A stretch of DNA of 64,000 nt from Clostridiales bacterium Firm_08 (GTDB lineage: Bacteria > Bacillota > Clostridia > Oscillospirales > QAKW01), in contig LVAN01000009.1 in the NCBI GenBank assembly GCA_001604045.1, forward strand, positions 20,032 to 84,031. The letters run 5' to 3'. The position numbers and the translations under genes were made by a program. Positions 48,241 through 57,124 of the stretch are shown here, piece after piece; the stretch's first letter is position 1, and the number at the start of each line of letters is the position of its first letter. Below the pieces are notes generated by a model that worked only from the letters and a program-made list of their open reading frames with translations, searched no databases and was not told the DNA's origin.

Positions 48241-48648
48241 ATGGCGATCAAACAACTGACGGTATTTGTGGAGAACAGCCGGGGCAGGCTGGCGGAGATC
48301 ACCGGACTCCTGGCGGCGCATGATATCAATATGCGCGCGCTTTCCATCGCGGACACACAAGACTACGGCATCCTGCGCCTGATCGTAAACGATACCGAAA
48401 AGGCGATGCGCGTCCTGCGGGAAAAGGATATGCTGGTGCAGATCACCGATATCGTGGGACTGAAGGTCCCCGATCGGCCCGGCGGTCTTTCGGGCGCGCT
48501 TACCGTATTGGATCAGGCGGAGATCAATTTGGAATATCTTTACGCGTTTTTTACCAATGTGGATGACAGCGCCGTGGTCGCGCTGCGCGTCGAGGACAAC
48601 GCCGCGGCGGAGAAAGTCCTGCGCGACGCGGGCTATTCGATGATCTAA
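48241..48648 (+). CDS. Tandem ACT-domain protein
   Basis: 135 residues made of two ACT domains: KQLTVFVENSRGRLAEITGLLAAHDINMRALSIAD (about 1-65) and IVGLKVPDRPGGLSGALTVLDQAEINLEYLYAF (about 70-135). ACT pairs bind amino acids and act as allosteric sensors. This kind of stand-alone protein usually follows phenylacetate-CoA ligase in Clostridia and archaea, as here, 15 bp downstream. SD AGGAGG. It probably senses an aromatic amino acid to tune the ligase or its flux. Confidence 0.9.
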   Translation: MAIKQLTVFVENSRGRLAEITGLLAAHDINMRALSIADTQDYGILRLIVNDTEKAMRVLREKDMLVQITDIVGLKVPDRPGGLSGALTVLDQAEINLEYLYAFFTNVDDSAVVALRVEDNAAAEKVLRDAGYSMI

Positions 48649-48668
48649 AAAATATCAGGAGGGATAGC

Positions 48669-50015
48669 GTGAAAAAGATCACAAACAAAGTCCTGTGGCT
48701 GTTCGCCGTCGGGCAGTTCGGCTGGAGCCTGCTCGCGGGTATCATCAGCAACTGGATGGTCTACTACTACACCGATGAGACAAACGGTATATTCGGCGGG
48801 CATGTCACGACGACCGCCATTTTCCTGGGGTTGACGCTGTTCGGGCTGATCACCGCCGTCGGCAGGGTGTTTGACGCGATCACCGACCCGCTGATCGCCA
48901 GCTGGTCGGATCGAAGCAGTTTCAAAGGCGGCCGGCGGATCCCGTTTATGCGCGCCGTCGCTGTCCCTTTCGCGGCGATCACCGTGCTGGTGTTCCTGTT
49001 GCCGCAAACGGCGAATATCAGGCTCAACAACACGCTGTTATTCGTCTCGCTGATGCTGTTCTATCTCTTTATGACGATCTACTGCACGCCCTATAACGCT
49101 CTGATCGCGGAGCTGGGCGATACCGAGAAAAACCGCATCAACGTCTCCACCTATATCTCGCTGACCTATATCCTCGGTCTGTCGGTGGCGTATCTTGTCC
49201 CCAATCTCGCGGGGATATTTGAGGCGTCGATGGGCAAAGCCGTTTCAGTACGGCTTGCCATCGGCATCATGGCGGCGATCGCCGGGATCGCGATGCTGGT
49301 GCCGGCGCTCTGCATCAACGAGAGGAAATATATCAAATCCTCGCCCGTCAAGACAAAGGCGTTCAAATCGCTTTTCAAATCCTTCGCGAACGCTCAGTTC
49401 CGCCGCTTCGTCTATGCGGATATCATCTATTTCTTTGCGGTGACGCTGTTTCAGACGGGGCTGGCGTTTTATATCACCAACCTGATGATGGAGGACGAGG
49501 ACAAGACCTTTATGCTGACCGTCATCATGACGGTGGTCAGTCTCTGCCTCTATCCGGCGGTCAATAAACTCGCGCCGGTGCTGGGAAAGAAAAAGATGAT
49601 CATCACGGGATTTTTCCTCTATTCCATCGTGTTCCTGCTGGCGGCGCTTTGCGGTAAAGGCATTATCTGGGGCATTATGATCGCCGTTGTCGCGGGCTTC
49701 CCGATGGCGATCCTCGGCATCCTGCCGCAGGCGTGTGTGGCGGACATCGCGGAAGTGGACGCTCTCGAGACAGGGGAGCAGAGAAGCGGTATGTTTTTCG
49801 CCGCCCGCACCTTCGCTTTCAAGATGGGGCAGGCGCTGGCGATGGTGGTCTTTACCTCTGTCACCGTCTCCAAGACCCAAATGAGCTACCGCCTGACGGC
49901 GGTCATCGCCACGGTCTGCTGCTTGATCGGCGCCTGTCTGTTCTTTCTCTATAATGAGAAAAAGATCGTCGGCACCATCCGTGAGCATCATGCCGCGCTG
50001 AAGACGCAAGAGTAA
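48669..50015 (+). CDS. GPH-family (MelB-like) sugar:cation symporter
   Basis: 448 residues with 12 predicted helices, GTG start (AGGAGGG SD). The glycoside-pentoside-hexuronide signature is seen in WSLLAGIISNWMVYYYTDE and in the loop DAITDPLIASWSDRSSFKGGRRIPFMRA. YCTPYNALIAELGDTEKNRINVSTYIS follows between helices 4 and 5. It imports an oligosaccharide or uronide with Na+ or H+. It lies 20 bp after the ACT gene on the same strand, though the substrate more likely relates to the sugar-acid operon across the terminator on the opposite strand. Confidence 0.92.
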   Translation: MKKITNKVLWLFAVGQFGWSLLAGIISNWMVYYYTDETNGIFGGHVTTTAIFLGLTLFGLITAVGRVFDAITDPLIASWSDRSSFKGGRRIPFMRAVAVPFAAITVLVFLLPQTANIRLNNTLLFVSLMLFYLFMTIYCTPYNALIAELGDTEKNRINVSTYISLTYILGLSVAYLVPNLAGIFEASMGKAVSVRLAIGIMAAIAGIAMLVPALCINERKYIKSSPVKTKAFKSLFKSFANAQFRRFVYADIIYFFAVTLFQTGLAFYITNLMMEDEDKTFMLTVIMTVVSLCLYPAVNKLAPVLGKKKMIITGFFLYSIVFLLAALCGKGIIWGIMIAVVAGFPMAILGILPQACVADIAEVDALETGEQRSGMFFAARTFAFKMGQALAMVVFTSVTVSKTQMSYRLTAVIATVCCLIGACLFFLYNEKKIVGTIREHHAALKTQE

Positions 50016-50030
50016 AAAAGAAAAACAAAA

Positions 50031-50056
50031 AAGAGTGCGTGTAACGCACTCTTTTT
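50031..50056. terminator. Bidirectional terminator between GPH symporter and HAD genes
   Basis: AAGAGTGCGT-GTA-ACGCACTCTT hairpin followed by TTTT on plus and an A-run on the other side. Confidence 0.88.
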
Positions 50057-50730
50057 TATCTGAATAATGATCTCGGCAACTCGGTAAAGTCTTTTATAAT
50101 AAGGTCGCAAAACCCGGCGCCGGCGAATTTTTCCACGCCGTACGGCGCGATGCCGACGACCAGCCCCGCGCCCGCGTCCCGGGCGGCGATCAGCCCGTTG
50201 ACGGCGTCCTCAATGACGATGATATCTTTCATCGGCACGCCGAGGCGGGCGCCGGCTTTCAGGTAAATATCCGGCGCGGGCTTGCCCCGCGTCGTGCCGT
50301 CGTCGTAAACGATGTTGTCCCCGAACCATTCGGTAAGCGGGAACAGTCCTTTGAAAAACTCCACATTTTTGATCTCGGCGGAGGTGGCGATGGCATGGGG
50401 GATGCCGCAAACGTTCAGAAAATCGAACAGTTCCGGCCCGCCCTTCGCGATCTCCAGCGTATCTTTGTTTTCAAGACAAAGCTCCCGGTAAACGCTCTCT
50501 TTCATCTCCCCGATGCGGGTGCTTTCGGCGGGCGGCAGTTCTCTGCCGTACAGATATTTACAGATCATTCCGTTTGACGCGCCGTGGATATGGCGGTAGT
50601 ATTCCTCCGGCGTCACTTCTCTGCCGAGTTCTCCGCGCGCGAACTCGATCCACGACCGCTCATGAAAGGGCGAGTCGAGAAAGATCGTGCCGTTGAAATC
50701 AAAAATGATGGCTTTGTAACGTTTTTCCAT
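50056..50730 (-). CDS. HAD-superfamily hydrolase (beta-phosphoglucomutase/phosphatase-like)
   Basis: 224 residues, subfamily I with an alpha-helical cap. Motif I reads IIFDFNGTIFLDS, so the usual second Asp of DxD is Asn. The cap region is FHERSWIEFARGELG...EEYYRHIHGASN. Motif II is AIATSAEI, motif III Lys in GKPAPDIYLKAGARLG, and motif IV VIEDAVNGLIAARDAGAG. It is probably a sugar-phosphate phosphatase rather than a mutase, since mutases need the second Asp as acid/base. It is the last gene of the sugar-acid region, with a 99-bp gap to the SDR gene. Confidence 0.88.
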   Translation of the reverse strand: MEKRYKAIIFDFNGTIFLDSPFHERSWIEFARGELGREVTPEEYYRHIHGASNGMICKYLYGRELPPAESTRIGEMKESVYRELCLENKDTLEIAKGGPELFDFLNVCGIPHAIATSAEIKNVEFFKGLFPLTEWFGDNIVYDDGTTRGKPAPDIYLKAGARLGVPMKDIIVIEDAVNGLIAARDAGAGLVVGIAPYGVEKFAGAGFCDLIIKDFTELPRSLFR

Positions 50731-50829
50731 TCCGTTTCCCTCGTTTCTTTCCGTTCATTATACCATAAGAGTCATAAAAAAGAAAGAAAAAAATAGCGGC
50801 TTCCGAAGAGGCCGTTATTTTTCGCTTGT

Positions 50830-51558
50830 TTACTGCACGCTTTTGCCGCCGTCGACAAAGATGTTCTGCCCGGTGATATAGCGTCCCTTATCGGAGCAGA
50901 GCAGACTGATGATACCGACGCAGTCCTCCGGGACGCCGTAAAAACCTACGGGGATGGAGGCGCGGACCTTCGCCGCGTAATCGGGATCGGACAGCGCGTC
51001 GGCGTTGCGGTCGGTGTCGATGACGCCGGGCGCGACGTTGTTGACGGTAATGCCGAAGGGGGCAAGCTGCAGCGACAGCGAGCGCGCCATCAGCGTCTGC
51101 GCCGCCTTGGAGGCGGAGTAGACCAGCATATCGGGGTGAGGCTTCGCCTCCTGCACACTGCCGACGGTGATGATCCGTCCCCAGCCTTGCTCCTTCATAT
51201 GCGGCGCGACGGCCTGCATCAGGATCAGCGAGGAAACGAGATTGCAGTTGAGCTGTTCATAACACGCCTCGGTGGTGATCTCCTCCCAGGGGGTGCGGTA
51301 CTGCAGGGAGGCGTTGAGCACCAGAACGTCAGCGTCTTTGACGGAGTTCGCGAATTTTTTTGTCTGCTCGATGTCGCAGAGGTTCGCGGACATCACCTCC
51401 GCCTTGCCACCGGCCTGCTCGATCATCGCTTTTGTTTCCTCCGCTTTGGCGATATTGCCGGCGCAGTGGACGACGACGAAATAACCTTCTTTGGCGAGCC
51501 GCAGGGCGACGGCGCGGCCGATGCTGCGGGACGAGCCGGTCACGACCGCTTTTTTCAT
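50830..51558 (-). CDS. SDR-family oxidoreductase
   Basis: 242 residues from the ATG at 51558 (AAGGAG SD). It is a classical SDR with cofactor motif TGSSRSIG, then LVLNASLQ in place of NNAG, Ser in ITVGSVQEAKPH and VYSASKAAQ with the Tyr-x-x-x-Lys. The C-terminal ITGQNIFVDGGKSVQ is complete. It is 3-oxoacyl-reductase/gluconate dehydrogenase-like. Placed after a dehydratase, a xylanase and an RraA-like gene, it probably oxidizes or reduces a sugar-acid intermediate. The exact substrate is unknown. Confidence 0.9.
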   Translation of the reverse strand: MKKAVVTGSSRSIGRAVALRLAKEGYFVVVHCAGNIAKAEETKAMIEQAGGKAEVMSANLCDIEQTKKFANSVKDADVLVLNASLQYRTPWEEITTEACYEQLNCNLVSSLILMQAVAPHMKEQGWGRIITVGSVQEAKPHPDMLVYSASKAAQTLMARSLSLQLAPFGITVNNVAPGVIDTDRNADALSDPDYAAKVRASIPVGFYGVPEDCVGIISLLCSDKGRYITGQNIFVDGGKSVQ

Positions 51559-51601
51559 AATGATCACTCCTTTTTATTCAAGCAGCGTAAAATCTCTTAT
51601 A

Positions 51602-52516
51602 TCACAGAGCGGTCTGGGTGTCGTTGGGGTCGCCGTTGCGGGCGAGATCGTATTCTTTGCTCCAGTCAAGGTCGCGATATTCCGCGCCTCTTGGATCGGT
51701 GCGGATCCACTCGACCAGAAGATCGAGCATCTCCTCCGTCCAGGTATTACGGTCGATCTGCGCGGTGGTGAACCTGCCCTGACCGATCATCTCAAAGCCG
51801 AAATCGTCCTTGACGTGGGTCTTGGCGGCGCCTTCCACGACGTCCGCCACCAGGTGGCTGGGGATGAACAGCACGCCGCCGCCCGCGCCGAACACGATGT
51901 CGCCGGGCAGGCAGACCGCGCCGCCGAAGTTGGTGATATCGTTCCAGTCTTTCATCACGAACTCACGGATGGGGGTGGGGTCGATGCCTCTGTAATAGAC
52001 CTGAACGTCCGGCACCTGCTTCATCTGCTCGACGTCCCGGATGCCGCCCCATACGACGGCGCCGCCGTTTTTGGTGCGCTTTTGCAGGGCGGTGGTCAGA
52101 TTGCCGCCGAGGAAAGTGCCTTTGTAGATCTTATCGTACATATCGCAGACCACGACGTCCCGCTCCATCAGGTTGTCGATGACCCACTGGTTGTAGTTGC
52201 CGTTCCTGCCGTCCTCGGCGCCGCGCGAAAACTGCAGCTCGTGAAGGTCGGGGCGGGTGGGGCAGAAGTTGCAGGTCACCGCTCTGCCGACCAGTTTTCT
52301 GCCGTCGTCGTGGAGCGTCTGCAGCGGGGCGAGCCCGCCGCCGACGAACTGGTTTTCATATCCCAAAACGTAAATGGGTTTCCAGACTTCCTCCAGCGTC
52401 ATACCATACAGCGCGTCAAGATATTTGTCCGCGACTTTGGGTCTGCCGTCCGGCAGGCGTTCGCCCTTCCAAAGCGGGGTCAGCGCGATGATCTTTTCAC
52501 GATCGTTAAAATGCAT
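51602..52516 (-). CDS. RraA-like (HMG/CHA aldolase fold) protein
   Basis: 304 residues from the ATG at 52516 (AGAGGTG SD). It is longer than typical RraA (about 160-230 residues). The core is LVGRAVTCNFCPTRPDLHELQ, DVVVCDMYDKIYKGTFLGGNLTTALQKRTKNGGAVVWGGIRD, then FGGAVCLPGDIVFGAGGGVLFIP. The GGNL...GxVxxGxxRD and the PGD motifs are those of class II pyruvate aldolases of the RraA fold. The N- and C-terminal arms are extra. In sugar-acid operons such proteins act as aldolases or decarboxylases for keto-deoxy sugar acids. Its operon partners are the enolase-superfamily dehydratase and an SDR. Confidence 0.82.
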   Translation of the reverse strand: MHFNDREKIIALTPLWKGERLPDGRPKVADKYLDALYGMTLEEVWKPIYVLGYENQFVGGGLAPLQTLHDDGRKLVGRAVTCNFCPTRPDLHELQFSRGAEDGRNGNYNQWVIDNLMERDVVVCDMYDKIYKGTFLGGNLTTALQKRTKNGGAVVWGGIRDVEQMKQVPDVQVYYRGIDPTPIREFVMKDWNDITNFGGAVCLPGDIVFGAGGGVLFIPSHLVADVVEGAAKTHVKDDFGFEMIGQGRFTTAQIDRNTWTEEMLDLLVEWIRTDPRGAEYRDLDWSKEYDLARNGDPNDTQTAL

Positions 52517-52527
52517 GGTTTTCACCT

Positions 52528-53823
52528 CTACAGTTCGATTTTGATATTTCCCGGCGCGTTTTTGGAAAAGTCGACGGTCATCGTTTTTTCCGCGCCGTCC
52601 GCGCGGACGGTGATATCATACTTGCCGTAAAAACCTCGGAAAGTCATTTTGCCGCCGTCGGTCTTTTGCCGCGCTTTTGTCGTCCATTCGGTATTGATCA
52701 GCCGATCCAGCACTTTATAGGCGGCTTTGGGACGGCCATTACGTACCAGCCCGCCGTAGGGCAGGTTTTCTCCCATCGCCTCGCGGTTTTTGGTGCACAG
52801 GATGCTGTTGTCGTCCAAATTCCACCAGAAAATGCCGGACATCGCGGGGTGAGCGAAACAGACTTTATAGAGCTGTTCCGCCGCTTCGGCTTGCAGCTGC
52901 TCGTCCTCGCAGGAAAGCCCGATCTCGGACAGCACCAGCGGCTTGCCGAGCTTTCCGTAGCCGTCCATCACGCCGTACAGACGTTCGGCGTTAAAAACGT
53001 TCTTATAATATTTATCGTCGGAAACGTGGCACTGCAGACCGATCCGGTCGATGGAAACGCCTTTGTTCAGCAGTTTTTCCAGCAGCAGGTAATACCCGCC
53101 GTAAATGCCGCGGAACTCCCCGAAGGAGGCGCCCACCGCCTCGTTGAGGATCAGCGTGTTGTCCGGGAAATATTTTCTCGCCATCGCGAACACCTGTTCG
53201 ATATACCCCTCGGGCGGCTGGAGACATTTGTAATCGTCGTGGGCGTGCTCGAACCTCTGATCCCACAGACGGGAGGGCTCGTTGACCGCGTCAAAGACGG
53301 GCATGAGACCGGCGTACCGCGACGAGATCTCTTTCATTCTTTTCTCCAAAAGCGGCAGCAGACTGTCCCAGTCCTCGGGAAGCCAGCGGGCGGTGAATTC
53401 CTGCCAGAACAGGGGATGACCTTTCATTGTGACGCCGTTTTGCCGACAGAACGCCACGACCCTGTCCACCGGCGGGCGGCGATAGATGTCGTTGGGCGTG
53501 TCCGCGTCGTAGCGAAGCTCGCCTCGCGTCGGCTCGGTGCCTTCCCAGTACAGCGGCACGACCGCCGTGTTGAACAGTTTCAGCCATTGCTCATAATAGG
53601 TCTTTTGCTGTTCGGGATCGTCGTACTGGTCCACCATAAAGAGATTACAGCCGAAATCAAAGTCGATCCGTTTCAGCGACGCCTCGACGTCCGCTTCCAC
53701 GGGTTTTCCGTCCCGCGTCACGGTGACGGCAAGATCCCCTTTGCGGTTTTCCTCGATCAGACGGTCGATGTCATTTTGGTAAAAATCTTTTCCTTGCTCT
53801 AAGAATTTTCTGATATAACTCAT
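52528..53823 (-). CDS. Cytoplasmic GH10 endo-beta-1,4-xylanase-like enzyme
   Basis: 431 residues with no signal peptide. GH10 barrel landmarks are FDFGCNLFMVDQYDD, VVPLYWEGTEPTRGEL, VTMKGHPLFWQEFTARWLP, the acid/base Glu182 in FDAVNEPSR, IGLQCHVSDD and the nucleophile Glu300 in LVLSEIGLS. A C-terminal beta region (about 365-431: FRGFYGKYDITVRADGAEKTMTVDFSKN) is an add-on. GH10 enzymes cut xylan or xylo-oligosaccharides. Being intracellular, this one probably trims imported decorated xylo-oligomers, for example after GPH import. It lies 7 bp after the dehydratase gene and 11 bp before the RraA-like gene. Confidence 0.9.
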   Translation of the reverse strand: MSYIRKFLEQGKDFYQNDIDRLIEENRKGDLAVTVTRDGKPVEADVEASLKRIDFDFGCNLFMVDQYDDPEQQKTYYEQWLKLFNTAVVPLYWEGTEPTRGELRYDADTPNDIYRRPPVDRVVAFCRQNGVTMKGHPLFWQEFTARWLPEDWDSLLPLLEKRMKEISSRYAGLMPVFDAVNEPSRLWDQRFEHAHDDYKCLQPPEGYIEQVFAMARKYFPDNTLILNEAVGASFGEFRGIYGGYYLLLEKLLNKGVSIDRIGLQCHVSDDKYYKNVFNAERLYGVMDGYGKLGKPLVLSEIGLSCEDEQLQAEAAEQLYKVCFAHPAMSGIFWWNLDDNSILCTKNREAMGENLPYGGLVRNGRPKAAYKVLDRLINTEWTTKARQKTDGGKMTFRGFYGKYDITVRADGAEKTMTVDFSKNAPGNIKIEL

Positions 53824-53829
53824 AGTTTG

Positions 53830-55173
53830 TCAGCTCCAGATACGGTCGTTGGAGAATTCCGTGTTCCATTCGTCGGTCGGCTCGAAGTAGCCGGGGATGT
53901 TCGGATTGATATGCTCGCGGATAAGCGCCTCGTTGAGATCGTCAAATCCGAGGCCGGGCTTGTCCGGCACTTTGATGAAGCCGTCCTTAAATATGGGATT
54001 GGGGATGCCGGTGACGAGATCCGCCCACCAGGGAACGTCCACCGAGTGGAACTCCAGCGCCAGGACGTTGTGCATCGCCGCCGCCGCGTGGACCGCCGCG
54101 AGGCAGGCGACGGGGCTTTCCGCCATGTGGATGGCGACCGCCACGCCGTTCTCGTCCGCGATGTCCGCGATCTTTTTGAGTTCCAGCGCGCCGCCGCAGG
54201 TCAGGATGTCGGGGTGGATGACCGATACACCGCCGGCTTTGATCAGTTTTTCAAAGCCTTCTTTCAGATATATATCCTCGCCGGTGCAGATGGGAAGCGT
54301 GGTGGCGTTTTTCAGACGGACGTACTGGTCGGTGTAGATCCAGGGCACCATATCCTCCAGCCAGGCGAGGTTATACGGTTCCATCCGCTTCGCGAACCGG
54401 ATGCAGTCCTCCACGCAGACGTGGCCGAAATGGTCGATGGCGAGCGGCACTTCGTAGCCGATGACGTCCCGCACTTCCTTGACGTAATTCTCAAGGAAGT
54501 CAAGGCCTTTTTCGGTCAGATGGATGCCGGTGAAGGGGTGCGCCGTCGTTACGATGGAATAACTCTTTTGATGCGCCAGCATATCCGACGTTACGCTGCC
54601 GCCCTGCACGTTGAGGATGTGGGAGGCGTACTTTTTCATATCGTCGATGAAGCCGAGCGGGGCGTTCATCGTGCCCGGCTCGTCCAAAAGCAGACCGATG
54701 CCGAGATCCATTTTGAGGAAGGTAAAGCCCATATCCATCCGCTTTTTGAGCGCCAGACCCATATCGTGACCGGTGTGTTTACCGTCAACGTCGGTGTCGC
54801 AGTAGACGCGGACCTCGTCCCGGAACTTGCCGCCGAGCAGCTGGTAAACGGGAACGCCGTACGCCTTGCCGGCGAGATCCCACAGCGCGATCTCGATGCC
54901 GGACACGCCGCCGCCCTGGCGGGAGGGGCCGCCGAATTGTTTGATCTTGCGGAAGATCTTGTCGACGTTGCATGGATTTTCACCGAGGATGCGGCTTTTG
55001 AGCATCAGCGCGTAGGTCTTGCTGGACGCGTCGCGCACTTCGCCGTAGCCGCAGATGCCCTGATTGGTCATAATTTTCAGGATGGTGCATCTTTTCGGGG
55101 CGCCGTCGATGTCGACGAACCTCATATCGGTGATCTTCAGGTCGCTCGGATTTGAGCAGGTGTTGACTTGCAT
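53830..55173 (-). CDS. Enolase-superfamily sugar-acid dehydratase (mandelate racemase/muconate lactonizing group)
   Basis: 447 residues, ATG with GGAGG upstream. The capping domain has CGYGEVRDAS and GPSRQGGGVSGIEIALWDLAGKAYGVPVYQLLGG. The barrel has FLKMDLG, metal ligands in LAIDHFGH (Asp), LAWLEDMVPW (Glu) and ICTGEDIYL (Glu), then IHPDILTCGG and VAIHMAESPV with the catalytic His/Glu region. It is mandelate-racemase-like and most probably dehydrates an aldonic or uronic acid. The particular substrate cannot be told. It is the first gene of the operon, running away from an AraC regulator. The C-terminus is extended (DEWNTEFSNDRIWS). Confidence 0.9.
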   Translation of the reverse strand: MQVNTCSNPSDLKITDMRFVDIDGAPKRCTILKIMTNQGICGYGEVRDASSKTYALMLKSRILGENPCNVDKIFRKIKQFGGPSRQGGGVSGIEIALWDLAGKAYGVPVYQLLGGKFRDEVRVYCDTDVDGKHTGHDMGLALKKRMDMGFTFLKMDLGIGLLLDEPGTMNAPLGFIDDMKKYASHILNVQGGSVTSDMLAHQKSYSIVTTAHPFTGIHLTEKGLDFLENYVKEVRDVIGYEVPLAIDHFGHVCVEDCIRFAKRMEPYNLAWLEDMVPWIYTDQYVRLKNATTLPICTGEDIYLKEGFEKLIKAGGVSVIHPDILTCGGALELKKIADIADENGVAVAIHMAESPVACLAAVHAAAAMHNVLALEFHSVDVPWWADLVTGIPNPIFKDGFIKVPDKPGLGFDDLNEALIREHINPNIPGYFEPTDEWNTEFSNDRIWS

Positions 55174-55198
55174 ACTTTATTCCTCCGATTGTAACTAT

Positions 55199-55227
55199 TT
55201 GACATTTTCGCGATCCGGGTTTATAAT
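55199..55227 (+). promoter_or_regulatory. Promoter of the AraC regulator gene
   Basis: TTGACA (55199-55204), 17-bp spacer, TATAAT (55222-55227). It overlaps a block with repeated GATCCGG/CGGATC sequences (55210-55266), which are candidate AraC binding sites. Confidence 0.75.
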
Positions 55228-55246
55228 CGGATCGGATCATGTATCC

Positions 55247-55252
55247 ATTGTA
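55247..55252 (-). promoter_or_regulatory. Candidate -10 of the dehydratase/xylanase operon
   Basis: TACAAT on the minus strand without a good -35. GATCCGG-type repeats flank it. An activator-dependent promoter would look like this. Confidence 0.45.
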
Positions 55253-55322
55253 GCACAGAAGATCCGGAAAATCATCAACTATATTTTCGGATTTGCAAAC
55301 TTTATTTTGAAGGAGAGATCAA

Positions 55323-56198
55323 ATGATCAAGGAGACCGGAACGATCCACTCCCATCACGGGCAGATGATGCTCAGGATGTGGACGGTGGATGTCCCGCCG
55401 GGAAAGCGCCCGCTGCAGCACCATTCTCACGTGCAGTTCGAAATGATGCGGGTGCGCCGCGGCGAGGGCGTGTACACCACGGAAAAGAAAAGCTACCCGA
55501 TGCGGGAAGGGGATATGTTCTTTTTCGGATCGGAGGAAATGCACTGTATCACAGACGTCGGCGCGGACGGACTGGAGATCCTCAATTTACAGTTCGCGCC
55601 GGAGTACGTTTGGGAAAGCACCTCGGAAACGATGCGGGCGGAGCACGCCAATTTTTGCTTCGCGCATTCCGAAAATTTTGAGAACCGCATCCCGGCGGAT
55701 CGTGCGGAAGAACTTTCGGCGCTTTTTCTAAAGATAAAAGAGGAACTGGAAGGCAAGCGTATGGAATACGCGCTCGCCGCGAAAACTTTTTTGACGCAGA
55801 TGATCGTCACACTGCTGAGAGATTTCCGCTACGCGGACGAGACCTCCCCCGTGGCGTCGGATCATATCCGGTGCGTCCGGCGGGCGCTGGTCTATATCGA
55901 CCGCCACCTTGCGGACAAACTTTCTTTAGAGGATATCGCCGCCGAGGCGGGGATCAGCCCGGCGTATTTTTCCACCGTTTTCCGCAAAGTCAGCCGGATC
56001 GGACTGTGGGAATACATCACCTCAAAGCGCATCGACAGGGCGATCCGGCTGCTGACCGCGCCGGACCGGAGCGAAACGGTTTTGGAGATCGCCGCCCGCT
56101 GCGGCTACAACAATACAGCGAATTTCAACAAAGCCTTCAAAAAGCGGATCGGTATGACGCCGGGGGAATACCTGCGCACCGATCATATGCCGTTATAG
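55323..56198 (+). CDS. AraC-family transcriptional regulator
   Basis: 291 residues, SD AAGGAG. The N-terminal cupin domain has QHHSHVQFEMMRVRRGEGVYTTEKKSYPMREGDMFFFGSEEMHCI. The C-terminal double HTH has LSLEDIAAEAGISPAYFSTVFRKVSRIGLWEYITSKRIDRAIRLL and VLEIAARCGYNNTANFNKAFKKRIGMTPGEYL. It is read divergently from the dehydratase-xylanase-RraA-SDR operon, across 149 bp with repeated GATCCGG motifs. It is therefore the likely sugar-responsive activator of that operon. Confidence 0.93.
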   Translation: MIKETGTIHSHHGQMMLRMWTVDVPPGKRPLQHHSHVQFEMMRVRRGEGVYTTEKKSYPMREGDMFFFGSEEMHCITDVGADGLEILNLQFAPEYVWESTSETMRAEHANFCFAHSENFENRIPADRAEELSALFLKIKEELEGKRMEYALAAKTFLTQMIVTLLRDFRYADETSPVASDHIRCVRRALVYIDRHLADKLSLEDIAAEAGISPAYFSTVFRKVSRIGLWEYITSKRIDRAIRLLTAPDRSETVLEIAARCGYNNTANFNKAFKKRIGMTPGEYLRTDHMPL

Positions 56199-56201
56199 AG
56201 A

Positions 56202-56233
56202 AAAGGGGCAGACCCGGGGTCTGCTCCTTTTTT
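56202..56233. terminator. Bidirectional terminator between AraC and PHP genes
   Basis: AAAGGGGCAGACCC / GGGTCTGCTCCTTTTTT hairpin. Confidence 0.85.
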
Positions 56234-56234
56234 G

Positions 56235-57113
56235 TCATTTGATCTCAATGATATTGCTCCACGCCGCCTTGCCGTCCTCGTCAAAGACCTCGGCGCGGAA
56301 AAACGTTTCGTACGGCGTGATCTCACAGCTCACTTCCGTGTAGTTGCCGTTCCGGAAGCAGTGATTGAAACCGAATACCGTATTGGAAAAGATATTGACG
56401 CGCTTCGCGGGACTGCAATTCACCACGATCCTGTTTCCTTCGCGGCGGATGTGGATCTCAGGGCCCTGCGAGGCGTAAAACCGCTTTTCGCGGATGGCGT
56501 TCAGGATATCGTCGTCGGTGGAGGTCTCGTTTCCCTCTACCATAATAAAGGATTTGGTTTCGTCTTCCCCCTGGTAAAAATGGGTATCGTCCGCCGCCAG
56601 CAGGGGATAGCAGTGGCCGAGGGCGGCGACGGTATCGACGAAATAACCGGAATAAGGACGTGACGACTGACCCGCGTCGGAAACGGAGTTGTAGATCTCG
56701 GTGGCGTCCACGCCATGCAGCGCGATCGCGTGTTCGGGACGGTTGAGCGACCAGTAGGGGTGCGCCAGCACCGCCAGCCCGCCGCAGCGGTGGATACCGT
56801 CGATGGTCTGTTGCGGCGTCATCTCGGTGGTGAGCTGCGGATCCTCTTTACAGCCGAGCGCGACGATGTGATATACGCCTTCGGCGCCGTCCCGCAGACT
56901 TCCGACGTTGTATTCCGCCCCCGCCATGATGCGCAGACCGTTGATAACGCCGCCGGGATTGTGGATGCGGTGATCGGTGAGGGCGATCAGATCGTATCCC
57001 GCTTTTTTATAGATCTCGGCGGTCTCCTCCGGCGTTTTTCTGCCGTCCGAGATGGAGGTGTGTGTATGCGTGTTGATCTTAAGGCGTGAAACGCCGAACA
57101 TATCCTTATACAT
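56235..57113 (-). CDS. PHP-domain metal-dependent phosphoesterase-like protein
   Basis: 292 residues. The PHP metal motifs are NTHTHTSISDGRKTPEE (HxH...D), LIALTDHRIHNPGG, VLAHPYWSLNRPEHAIALHGVDATEIYN and LLAADDTHFYQGEDE. A C-terminal region (GNRIVVNCSPAKRVNIFSNTVFGFNHCFRNGNYTEVSCEITP) adds a small beta domain. PHP enzymes hydrolyse phosphoesters with a trinuclear metal site; the substrate is unknown. SD AAAGGAG. The cupin gene lies 11 bp upstream in the same transcript. Confidence 0.9.
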   Translation of the reverse strand: MYKDMFGVSRLKINTHTHTSISDGRKTPEETAEIYKKAGYDLIALTDHRIHNPGGVINGLRIMAGAEYNVGSLRDGAEGVYHIVALGCKEDPQLTTEMTPQQTIDGIHRCGGLAVLAHPYWSLNRPEHAIALHGVDATEIYNSVSDAGQSSRPYSGYFVDTVAALGHCYPLLAADDTHFYQGEDETKSFIMVEGNETSTDDDILNAIREKRFYASQGPEIHIRREGNRIVVNCSPAKRVNIFSNTVFGFNHCFRNGNYTEVSCEITPYETFFRAEVFDEDGKAAWSNIIEIK

Positions 57114-57124
57114 TTTTTCTCCTT

